Virus record (IMG/VR): IMGVR_UViG_3300042731_004146
Location: 1-23,753 of that record
Source of the DNA: a virus
DNA: 23,753 nucleotides
Strand: one strand, 5' to 3'
The notes below the pieces were generated by a model that ran no database searches, was not told the DNA's origin, and saw only the letters and a list, made by a program, of their open reading frames with translations. Below, in pieces: positions 1-5,710 of the stretch (position 1 is its first letter; each line of letters starts with the position of its first letter). Position numbers and translations under genes: made by a program.

Positions 1-241
1 ACACAATGATTTCGTCCACATACTTTACTGCACTGAGCTGTATCTGTCTTTCTATGATGCTCTGTACTGGAGGATTTTTGCTGTCCGGTCTGTCCAGTGT
101 GGGATCATTTTGCAAACCCACAATCAGAAAGTCACAGTGGTGTTTGGCTTCTTCTAACATGGTGATGTGTCCTGCATGTAGCAAATCAAACGTGCTACAG
201 GTGAATCCTATTTTACCGCATCCCTTGTAGTCCAGTTTCAT
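1..241 (-). CDS. Cytidylyltransferase-like nucleotidyltransferase (partial, runs off left edge)
   Basis: The N-terminal ~80 codons of a minus-strand gene are visible, starting at the ATG at 239-241. The translation begins MKLDYKGCGKIGFTCSTFDL and continues LHAGHITMLEEAK, giving the HxGH nucleotide-binding motif of the glycerol-3-phosphate cytidylyltransferase-like family (TagD/GCT fold), followed by a typical IVGLQND segment. Such enzymes transfer CMP or AMP to a phosphorylated alcohol or sugar to make an activated precursor. The start overlaps the stop of the upstream carbohydrate-cluster gene in an ATGA arrangement and has no good Shine-Dalgarno, so translation is probably coupled. This suggests one pathway with that gene. 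The substrate cannot be told from this fragment, and the C-terminus is outside the window. Confidence 0.85.
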   Translation of the reverse strand, partial: MKLDYKGCGKIGFTCSTFDLLHAGHITMLEEAKHHCDFLIVGLQNDPTLDRPDSKNPPVQSIIERQIQLSAVKYVDEIIV

Positions 242-1377
242 CTTGGTATGCCCAACTCCACGTTGGGATCAGTGTTTTCATTCACAAACTCAAAAATGCG
301 CTGTATGTGTTTGATGTCATCCTGGTTACGCACACTACACAGCTCATTGGCAAAATGCAATTGTGTGTTATTGGCCACTGCTAACTCTAAAAGTTCCTGT
401 CTGCGTTGTTGATCGTCTGGCAGGTTGTAAATGCTACACAGCACAATACCACCCACTGTGGTTTGCTCTATGTAACCCTGTAGCCCAGGTAACCAATCCA
501 GAAACTCATTCTCAAATTGGTAATCATTCAACTTGATGTTGTTTTTGGCACAATATTTGTTTATGACTTCACGTTGCATGGGTAAAGGTATACCGCTACC
601 AAATTTGGTGTTCCAAGCCGCATAACTCACCCATTGCTTGTCCACATCCACAGGCCTGCTATCCTCTCGTTCCCCCAGGAATCTGAAATAACCACCAGGA
701 AGTTTTCTACCAAAGTTACCTCCCTTGAGCAACACCCTGCCGTCCATGCTCCAGCGAGTGATATCAGTTTCATTATTATAATTGCCGTGGATATGGTGTT
801 GTTGAAACAGGTGAGCCTGCCCTGGGCCCAGTGTCACTGGCCAGCTATCACCACGACACAAGTCCTGTATTTCCTGGTAGTTGGGCTTTTCCTGATAAAT
901 TTGTCTAGTGATTTCGTCACTGCGATCCCAATCCATGGTCCACATGGTGTTGGTATCATAGCATTTAGTAAACGGTGTCCAGATGGTTCTCAAACCCAGT
1001 CCGTTGCCCACCCATATGCCCTGATGAAATGCCAACAATCGACCCTGTTTTTCCTGGTTGGGTATCACGATCCTGATGGTAAAAAATCTCTGTACCATGT
1101 ACTCATCATCAGGCTCCAGCAGACCAGGCAATACTTCACCATAGTAGTCATCCACACGCTGTGCAAATTCTTCTCTGTCACATGCTTTCTGGCAGTAATT
1201 AGCCAGATCGTATATTTCGTCTGGCGTTAAAATTTCGTGTACTGTTTCCAATTGTTCGATTTGCGGGAATTTTTCTCTGGCAACATTTAGCCAAAACTCC
1301 GGCCAGTTGTGGCGCTGTAAATCATATTCCAGCGTTTGGTTGTCCCATTTGGGATCAAGTTGATTTTTATCGTTCAT
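238..1377 (-). CDS. Two-domain sporadic carbohydrate cluster protein: 2OG-Fe(II) oxygenase-like + LIC12192-like domain
   Basis: 379 aa. Residues ~90-215 resemble the 'sporadic carbohydrate cluster 2OG-Fe(II) oxygenase' family: a proximal His in FHQGIWVGN (H118), an IWTPFT strand, a distal His in HIHGN (H197), and TRWSMDGR, whose R208 is the likely 2-oxoglutarate-binding Arg. Residues ~255-365 resemble the companion 'sporadic carbohydrate cluster protein, LIC12192 family' (IPLPMQREVINKYC, then GGIVLCSIYNLPDDQQRR, then HFANELCSVRNQDD). As I recall, these are normally separate neighbouring genes, so this looks like a fusion. The iron-binding motif reads H-Q-G where H-x-D is expected (see findings). 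It is probably sugar-modifying, with unknown substrate. Transcription likely starts from CATAAATA at 1419-1426. The ATG at 1377 has only a weak GGAA upstream. The family assignment is from memory of conserved motifs. Confidence 0.75.
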   Translation of the reverse strand: MNDKNQLDPKWDNQTLEYDLQRHNWPEFWLNVAREKFPQIEQLETVHEILTPDEIYDLANYCQKACDREEFAQRVDDYYGEVLPGLLEPDDEYMVQRFFTIRIVIPNQEKQGRLLAFHQGIWVGNGLGLRTIWTPFTKCYDTNTMWTMDWDRSDEITRQIYQEKPNYQEIQDLCRGDSWPVTLGPGQAHLFQQHHIHGNYNNETDITRWSMDGRVLLKGGNFGRKLPGGYFRFLGEREDSRPVDVDKQWVSYAAWNTKFGSGIPLPMQREVINKYCAKNNIKLNDYQFENEFLDWLPGLQGYIEQTTVGGIVLCSIYNLPDDQQRRQELLELAVANNTQLHFANELCSVRNQDDIKHIQRIFEFVNENTDPNVELGIPR

Positions 1378-1418
1378 TAACGTGCAGTTCCATTATGTGC
1401 TAGGATTGGCCAAAGGGC

Positions 1419-1426
1419 TATTTATG
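1419..1426 (-). promoter_or_regulatory. Late promoter core CATAAATA for the 238-1377 gene
   Basis: CATAAATA on the minus strand matches the T4-like late promoter core NATAAATA. By T4 geometry (core at -13 to -6) the transcript would start near 1413, about 35 nt before the ATG at 1377. It shares its outermost base with the plus-strand core at 1426-1433, forming a palindrome. Confidence 0.65.
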
Positions 1427-1433
1427 ATAAATA
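1426..1433 (+). promoter_or_regulatory. Late promoter core GATAAATA for the 1467-2177 gene
   Basis: GATAAATA on the plus strand, followed by C as in the T4 consensus. The predicted start is near 1439, leaving a leader of about 28 nt that contains the GGAGAG ribosome-binding site. It is the right half of the palindrome TATTTAT-G-ATAAATA (1419-1433). Confidence 0.65.
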
Positions 1434-1466
1434 CTTATAGTTAACAAACTGGTGGAGAGTCAATTA

Positions 1467-2177
1467 GTGGCACAGCAATATAAAAATTATGGTATCTCTG
1501 GGGTAAACCATAGTTTGCAACTAGGCAAACAGGGCCCACATATCAAGCATAATGGTGACGGCACACTTAGTGTGACTGACGTCACAGGTAACACACTGAC
1601 TACACTATCTGGAGCAAATGCTACCCAGTCAAATCATTTGGTAACCAAAGCACAATTAGATATTGTTAGCAAAACCCATCACAAATCCAATTTAGCAGCA
1701 GTATACGCAGATGCTAATATTGGAGATGGCGACCTTATTTTGGTGGATGACGCGGGCGATGGCGAGTATGCCATATACATTGCAAATCAGGATAACCCAA
1801 CAAGCACAGGGCACTTAACATTAGTGAGCACCAGAGACAGTGGCGGGGCTGATGCACAGACCCTGAGCGCCGTTATAACGCACACTAGCGGTAACGTCAC
1901 ACTGGGGAATGTTAGTAGCACAAGCAGGCCCATGAGTGTGGTTGTGGACGTTACACAAGCATTTGACGGCAACACCACAATCACTGTGGGCGACGATAAT
2001 AACCCCAGCAGATTGATGGGTGCACAATACGTGGATGTGGCAGAGATATACACTTATACAACCAATCCCAGTTACGTGTATACAGATGCTGTTGATGCGA
2101 ACAACACTATCAAAGTGTATGTTACACAAGGAAATTCCACTGTGGGCACTGCCACAGTATTGGTGAGCTATAGCTAA
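1467..2177 (+). CDS. Probable virion structural (tail or fibre-associated) protein
   Basis: 236 aa from the GTG at 1467, translation beginning MAQQYKNYGISGVNHSLQLG. I chose this over the in-frame GTG at 1452 because GGAGAG (1454-1459) sits 7 nt upstream of 1467 and would lie inside the gene if 1452 were used. The protein has no Cys and is rich in Gly, Ser, Thr, Asn, Asp and Val with alternating beta-type segments. An N-terminal GKQGPHIKHNGDGTLSVTD stretch is followed by NTLTTLSGANAT and VTKAQLD, a style common in marine phage virion and fibre proteins. It is isolated on the plus strand behind a late promoter, which fits a late structural gene. No catalytic motif is visible. The exact virion position is unknown. 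Confidence 0.6.
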   Translation: MAQQYKNYGISGVNHSLQLGKQGPHIKHNGDGTLSVTDVTGNTLTTLSGANATQSNHLVTKAQLDIVSKTHHKSNLAAVYADANIGDGDLILVDDAGDGEYAIYIANQDNPTSTGHLTLVSTRDSGGADAQTLSAVITHTSGNVTLGNVSSTSRPMSVVVDVTQAFDGNTTITVGDDNNPSRLMGAQYVDVAEIYTYTTNPSYVYTDAVDANNTIKVYVTQGNSTVGTATVLVSYS

Positions 2178-2186
2178 TCAAAAAAT

Positions 2187-2205
2187 AACCCGCACTGGGC
2201 GGGTT
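2187..2205 (-). terminator. Rho-independent terminator after the 2239-2535 gene
   Basis: AACCCGC (2187-2193) and GCGGGTT (2199-2205) form a 7-bp stem with a 5-nt loop. On the minus strand it is followed by ATTTTTTG, a proper U-tract. It lies between the convergent ends of the structural gene (2177) and the small membrane protein gene (2239), so it mainly ends minus-strand transcripts; plus-strand transcripts get the hairpin without a U-tract. Confidence 0.8.
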
Positions 2206-2238
2206 AAGAGGCACAATGCCTAAATACTGTGCACCAGG

Positions 2239-2535
2239 TTAGGGTCTTCCGCCCAGTTCCAGTTGTGCTAGTTCTTCAGCAATCTGCTGATCACTCATTC
2301 CTTCGCCTAGCGTGGGTGGTACGTAAGTACCGCCATTGGCAATGATGCGTTTGCTCCATAGATCAAGCATTCCATCTCTGCCCAAGGCAAGGAGTTCAGC
2401 CACTGTGCTGTCCCACAAACTCTGGGACGGACCTGGTATGATTACCGCTTTCTTGGGCTGTTTTCTCTTCTGCAACCAAAAGTAGACTGCCACGGCGCAT
2501 GCGCCTGCTAGTGCTAATAGAAATAAATTTTCCAT
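2239..2535 (-). CDS. Small single-pass membrane protein, unknown function
   Basis: 98 aa. An N-terminal hydrophobic segment (residues ~3-20, FLLALAGACAVAVYFWLQ) is followed by a basic KRKQPKK stop-transfer patch, so it is probably N-out/C-in with a soluble C-terminal part rich in Leu, Glu and Gln. The start at 2535 has a strong AGGAG 11 nt upstream. I recognise no family. The gene stands alone: it has its own late promoter core (GATAAATA, 2561-2568), its own terminator, and a leader that can fold with the Shine-Dalgarno in a loop. Confidence 0.7.
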   Translation of the reverse strand: MENLFLLALAGACAVAVYFWLQKRKQPKKAVIIPGPSQSLWDSTVAELLALGRDGMLDLWSKRIIANGGTYVPPTLGEGMSDQQIAEELAQLELGGRP

Positions 2536-2540
2536 AATAT

Positions 2541-2563
2541 GGTCTCCTATAAACCAATATTAT
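2541..2563 (-). promoter_or_regulatory. Leader hairpin presenting the Shine-Dalgarno in its loop
   Basis: On the minus strand ATAATAT(T)GG can pair with CCATATTAT, leaving the 11-nt loop TTTATAGGAGA with the Shine-Dalgarno; the 3' arm runs into the ATG at 2535 (pairing extends to about 2534). The 5' arm begins inside the late promoter core, upstream of the predicted late start (~2555), so only read-through RNA would contain the whole hairpin. Confidence 0.5.
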
Positions 2564-2568
2564 TTATC
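2561..2568 (-). promoter_or_regulatory. Late promoter core GATAAATA for the 2239-2535 gene
   Basis: GATAAATA on the minus strand, 26 bases before the ATG at 2535. The predicted transcript start is near 2555, immediately upstream of the Shine-Dalgarno region. Confidence 0.65.
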
Positions 2569-2577
2569 CTGAGCGAC

Positions 2578-2585
2578 CATAAATA
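2578..2585 (+). promoter_or_regulatory. Late promoter core CATAAATA abutting the GNAT start codon
   Basis: CATAAATA is separated from the ATG at 2591 by only GCGGC. With T4 geometry the first transcribed base would be the A of the ATG, predicting a leaderless mRNA. No Shine-Dalgarno is present. Confidence 0.55.
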
Positions 2586-2590
2586 GCGGC

Positions 2591-3052
2591 ATGGAATATG
2601 CAAAAATTACATTTGAACAGATACTTCCAGTATGGGAGGAACACCTGTGGCCTGACAGGGTCAGCCCCATAGAAACACACAGTGCTATGACCTGGCCATA
2701 CAGTTGGCCTGATAAAGAAATAGATATGCAAATATTTGAATACCCAGCCAGCTTCTGGGCAGCGTTTGATGGTGAACGTATTGTGGGAGTGAACAGTGGG
2801 CACAGGTCCAGTGAGGTGGAATATCGCAGTCGCGGCATTTGGGTAGACCCAGATTATCGTGGACAGGGCATTGCTGCCTGTTTGTTTGATTTGCTGAAAA
2901 ATCAGGCAACTGCGGAAGGGTGTGAGATGATTTGGAGTATCCCCAGAAAAACCGCCCTGCCCGCATATACCAAAGCTGGCTTTATGACGGTGGGCGATTT
3001 TCTGGAGACCGAAACCTCAGATGCAAATATCTATGCTATTAAGCGTCTTTAG
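2591..3052 (+). CDS. GNAT-family N-acetyltransferase
   Basis: 153 aa. The acetyl-CoA-binding motif A is clear: IWVDPDYRGQGIAACLFDLL at residues ~83-102, with RGQGIA matching the R/QxxGxG/A signature. Upstream strands (FWAAFDGERIVGVNSGH) and the C-terminal AYTKAGF complete the fold. The enzyme should transfer an acetyl group from acetyl-CoA to an amine; the substrate is unknown. The start at 2591 keeps the full N-terminal ITFEQILPVWEEHLW region and leaves no Shine-Dalgarno. The gene is an island on the plus strand. Its 3' end overlaps the convergent peroxiredoxin gene by 14 bp, so the two transcripts would be complementary at their ends. Confidence 0.88.
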   Translation: MEYAKITFEQILPVWEEHLWPDRVSPIETHSAMTWPYSWPDKEIDMQIFEYPASFWAAFDGERIVGVNSGHRSSEVEYRSRGIWVDPDYRGQGIAACLFDLLKNQATAEGCEMIWSIPRKTALPAYTKAGFMTVGDFLETETSDANIYAIKRL

Positions 3053-3599
3053 TGTCGGCTTGTACTTTTTCTTGACGTTCCATGGCAGCCTGTAGATACC
3101 TAATCATGGTGTCCACGTCACTGATTTCAAAAGGATCTCCATCAGCATTGTCTGTTTGACCAGGCTCCACGAACATCATTTCCACCGTGCCGTTTGTAAC
3201 AACCATGCTATAACGCCAGCTTCTGGGACCAAAGCCCAGGTTACGCTTCTCTACCAAAAATCCCATCAGGCGTGTAAAGTCCGCATTTCCGTCCGGAATG
3301 GCTTTGACGTTTTCGATACCCAGGCCGTTGAACCATGCGTTCATGGAAAAGCTGTCATTGACACTGAGGCAGTACACTTCGTCAATACCCATGTCACGAA
3401 TTGCTGAATAGTTTGCTTCATATCCAGGCAAGTGTGTGCTGGTACAAGTGGGTGTAAATGCACCTGGCAGACTAAACAAAACCACTCGTTTGTTTGCAAA
3501 CAAATCACGTGTGGTAACATCTTTCCAAGCGAACCCAGGCATATCATCTGTTTTGACTCTGGTTTTAAAAACCACGTCAGGTACTGTAATTGTAAACAT
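3039..3599 (-). CDS. Peroxiredoxin (Prx5-type thioredoxin-fold peroxidase)
   Basis: 186 aa, close to the usual Prx5 length. The peroxidatic site is LPGAFTPTCTSTHLPGYE with Cys52. A second Cys (C77 in EVYCLSVND) sits where bacterial Prx5-like proteins also carry one. FSMNAWFNGLGI and the C-terminal VEPGQ segment are family hallmarks. It would reduce peroxides in the cytoplasm using thiols such as glutaredoxin or thioredoxin. The start at 3599 follows TAGGAGA, in which the TAG is also the stop codon of the upstream desulfurase gene, so the two are almost certainly co-translated. Context (SufS-like, ClpS, Hsp20, GroEL) suggests protection against oxidative and protein stress during infection. 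Confidence 0.92.
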   Translation of the reverse strand: MFTITVPDVVFKTRVKTDDMPGFAWKDVTTRDLFANKRVVLFSLPGAFTPTCTSTHLPGYEANYSAIRDMGIDEVYCLSVNDSFSMNAWFNGLGIENVKAIPDGNADFTRLMGFLVEKRNLGFGPRSWRYSMVVTNGTVEMMFVEPGQTDNADGDPFEISDVDTMIRYLQAAMERQEKVQADTKDA

Positions 3600-3608
3600 A
3601 TATTTCTC

Positions 3609-4826
3609 CTATGCTGTTAGTGTGTGTATGGTTTTTTTCAAAACGTCTACAAGTTTTTCGCAATCAGAATGATCGTTATAGGGTGCAGTGCTGATACGCA
3701 TAATTCCAGCATCAGGTTTATTGTTTAGCACTCTGTTTGCAAACGGATACGCACACATTTTTCCGTGACGCACCGCTATTCCTTGCTCATTGAGCAAAGT
3801 TGCAACGTCGCTGATATCAACCACGTCGCTAGTGAAACTGAAAATATTGTTGATATCTTCAGCATCCCCCAAAAAGTTTAACTCAGGTATTTCCAGTAAA
3901 CCCAAGTCAGTTAATTGTTGTGCAATCTGCTCCAGGCGTTCCAAGTACTGTGAGCCATACCAACTCAGCATTTCGCAACACATACCCATGCCAATAATGC
4001 CTGCTGTGTCTGGTGTCCCAGCCTGATGTGCATCCAGTCCGTCAATGATGTTATAACCCTGATAGCACACATCGTCCACCATGCCGCCACCGCCGTATAC
4101 TGGCATATGACTTTCTGGTTCACGCACATACAACACACCAATGCCTGTGGGTCCAAACATTTTGTGTGCACTGAACACTGCGTAGTCCACATTTTTAGAC
4201 ACAAACATGGGAGCCTCAATCAGAGATAACAGGTCTGTTTCCATCATTACACTCTGACTAAAGTCCAGTGCAACCTTTTGTTCATGTGCTTTGGCAATCA
4301 TGGTGGCCATACGCCAGTCCAGTGTTTTGCCAGTGAGATTACTCTTGGTTGTCATGCTGAGCAAGCCCACAGATTTTTGTCTGCTTATAATGGCATTCAC
4401 AGTGTCGTAATTGAATTTTCCTTCAATCACTTCCAGGCCTTGCTGGTATGTTCTGCCTTGACTGAGCCAGGGTACCAGGTTACTGTTATGTTCCATTTCT
4501 GAAATTATCACGTTGCCAGGCAAATGATTATTCCATTTGGCTATCCAATTTAGTCCCTGTGTGGCTCCTGTTGTGAACAGTATTTGTTCTGGCAACACAC
4601 CCAAAAACTTAGCCACCTGTTTACGACTATTTTCTACTGCCTGCGTGGCACGTGTACTGTCAGTGTAACCTCCCCTGCCTGGGCTGGCACGGTAACCAGA
4701 ATAATAATCCAATATTTGCTCTAGGACACAATCATGAATGTGCGTGGTACTGGCATTGTCAAAAAATACTGCTTCAGGATTTTGTCTGTAGTAGACAAAA
4801 TTTTGTTTATCCAGTAAATCCACCAT
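3609..4826 (-). CDS. SufS-type cysteine desulfurase (class V aminotransferase fold)
   Basis: 405 aa, the normal SufS length. Visible active-site elements: FFDNASTTH near the N-terminus; EMEHNSNLVPW, whose His113 stacks on PLP; ALDFSQS with Asp188 and Gln191; the PLP Schiff-base lysine in SAHKMFGPTGIGVLY (K222); and the catalytic cysteine in RHGKMCAYPF (C358), aligned with the Cys of SufS RTGHHCA. All residues needed to pull sulfur from cysteine appear intact. The product could feed Fe-S cluster or thiolation pathways, but no other suf genes are in the window. It starts 2 nt after the clpS stop and its stop overlaps the peroxiredoxin ribosome-binding site. Its own Shine-Dalgarno is poor, suggesting coupling to clpS. 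A related class V enzyme cannot be excluded. Confidence 0.85.
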   Translation of the reverse strand: MVDLLDKQNFVYYRQNPEAVFFDNASTTHIHDCVLEQILDYYSGYRASPGRGGYTDSTRATQAVENSRKQVAKFLGVLPEQILFTTGATQGLNWIAKWNNHLPGNVIISEMEHNSNLVPWLSQGRTYQQGLEVIEGKFNYDTVNAIISRQKSVGLLSMTTKSNLTGKTLDWRMATMIAKAHEQKVALDFSQSVMMETDLLSLIEAPMFVSKNVDYAVFSAHKMFGPTGIGVLYVREPESHMPVYGGGGMVDDVCYQGYNIIDGLDAHQAGTPDTAGIIGMGMCCEMLSWYGSQYLERLEQIAQQLTDLGLLEIPELNFLGDAEDINNIFSFTSDVVDISDVATLLNEQGIAVRHGKMCAYPFANRVLNNKPDAGIMRISTAPYNDHSDCEKLVDVLKKTIHTLTA

Positions 4827-4828
4827 AA

Positions 4829-5131
4829 TTAGTCTGAACAGGGCTCACAACTTATACTCAGCGGATGACCACTATGCCTGGATATCACTGTGGCTTCGTG
4901 TGCTTTTTGCTCAGCAATTTCCTTGCTGTATACGCCTGCCACTGCTTTGCCTTCATTGTGAATTTCCAGTGTGATATCAGATGATTGCTCAACTGTTTTG
5001 TTAAACACTTCCACCAGTAACTGGATAACAAACTCCATGGGAGTAAAATCATCATTCCAGATAATCACATTGAATCGTTTGGGGTAACTTAGATTAGCTT
5101 GTGTTCGTATTTGTGTCTGTGTTTGTGCCAT
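4829..5131 (-). CDS. clpS: ClpS, adaptor of the N-degron pathway
   Basis: 100 aa, full length. The core matches ClpS: YPKRFNVIIWNDDFTPMEFV carries the N-end-residue pocket Asn-Asp-Asp and the gate Met; EIHNEGKAVAGVY holds the pocket His; GHPLSISCEP is the C-terminal strand. ClpS delivers proteins with destabilising N-terminal residues to the ClpA unfoldase of ClpAP. The phage has ClpX in the window but no ClpA or ClpP, so this ClpS probably recruits host ClpAP. The ATG at 5131 has no normally spaced Shine-Dalgarno; the nearest (GGAG, 5159-5162) is separated by a stable hairpin. It is followed after 2 nt by the desulfurase gene. Confidence 0.92.
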   Translation of the reverse strand: MAQTQTQIRTQANLSYPKRFNVIIWNDDFTPMEFVIQLLVEVFNKTVEQSSDITLEIHNEGKAVAGVYSKEIAEQKAHEATVISRHSGHPLSISCEPCSD

Positions 5132-5163
5132 ATATAAAGGGGCAGGTTCACTGCCCCTCTCCG
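5132..5163 (-). promoter_or_regulatory. Hairpin between a distant Shine-Dalgarno and the clpS ATG (terminator-like)
   Basis: On the minus strand GGAG (5159-5162) is followed at once by an 8-bp stem AGGGGCAG/CTGCCCCT (5138-5145 with 5151-5158, 5-nt loop), then TTATAT and the clpS ATG. Folded, the hairpin shortens the GGAG-to-ATG distance to about 6 nt, as described for T4 genes 38 and 25. It could instead be a weak intrinsic terminator after hsp20 (tail TTATATA). I see no separate promoter for clpS, which favours the first reading. Confidence 0.55.
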
Positions 5164-5166
5164 TTA

Positions 5167-5631
5167 TTAAAGTGTACGGTTGATTTTAATTGTACGAGGT
5201 TTTTCCTCGTCAGGGATAATTTGCTCCAGTTCAATCTTGAGCAAGCCATTATCCAAGTTTGCTTCTTTGACCTCAACATTCTTGGCTAACTTGAACGAGC
5301 GAGTAAACTTGCGCTCTGCAATGCCTTTGTGCATGTACTCATAACTGTCGCCATGATCCAACACTGGGCTTTCACCTGCAATGTGCAATTGATCGTTCTC
5401 GATAGTGATGTTAATGTCTTCCTCACGGAAACCTGCCACAGCAAGTACAATTTCATAGCTGGTAGATTCACCATTGGTGATCTTGGCTACATTGTATGGA
5501 GGATAACCACCGGCACTCGCAAATGAGGGGTTGTCGAAGAAGTCGTTTAGGATTCTGTCGAAGCCCACTGCATTTTTAAAAAGTGGGGTGTTAATAAAGT
5601 CAGAAGTCAATTTTAGATGTTTGCTTGTCAT
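5167..5631 (-). CDS. Small heat-shock protein, Hsp20/alpha-crystallin family
   Basis: 154 aa from the ATG at 5631 (MTSKHLKLTSD), chosen over an in-frame codon 24 nt upstream because AGGAGA lies 7 nt before it. The short N-terminal FDRILNDFFDNP helix, the alpha-crystallin core (YEIVLAVAGFREEDINI, then FTRSFKLAKNVEVKEANLDNG), the GLLKIEL strand and the C-terminal I-x-I motif (RTIKINRTL) are all present. It is an ATP-independent holdase that binds unfolding proteins for later refolding by chaperones such as GroEL, whose gene lies immediately upstream. Marine T4-like phages commonly encode an Hsp20 thought to act on virion proteins. It has its own late promoter (5711-5718) and a stem-loop at the predicted mRNA 5' end. 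Confidence 0.93.
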   Translation of the reverse strand: MTSKHLKLTSDFINTPLFKNAVGFDRILNDFFDNPSFASAGGYPPYNVAKITNGESTSYEIVLAVAGFREEDINITIENDQLHIAGESPVLDHGDSYEYMHKGIAERKFTRSFKLAKNVEVKEANLDNGLLKIELEQIIPDEEKPRTIKINRTL

Positions 5632-5664
5632 AATATATCTCCTATTGTTAAGCAAGATTTATAT

Positions 5665-5705
5665 GTAACTTCGCAGTACCCATTTGGCATACTGCGATTT
5701 GTTAC
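5665..5705 (-). promoter_or_regulatory. 5'-terminal stem-loop of the hsp20 late mRNA
   Basis: On the minus strand GTAAC (5701-5705) pairs with GTTAC (5665-5669), and TCGCAGTA (5690-5697) with TACTGCGA (5671-5678), around an 11-nt loop. The late start predicted from GATAAATA at 5711-5718 is 5705, exactly the first base of the stem. A 5'-terminal hairpin would protect the mRNA; it might also act as a groEL 3' end, but no U-tract follows. Confidence 0.55.
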
Positions 5706-5710
5706 AAGGT

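Noticed and set aside
634-1230. 198-codon open frame on the plus strand opposite the carbohydrate-cluster gene
   Set aside because: It is antisense to a gene with clear family motifs, has no ribosome-binding site and its translation has no recognisable pattern.
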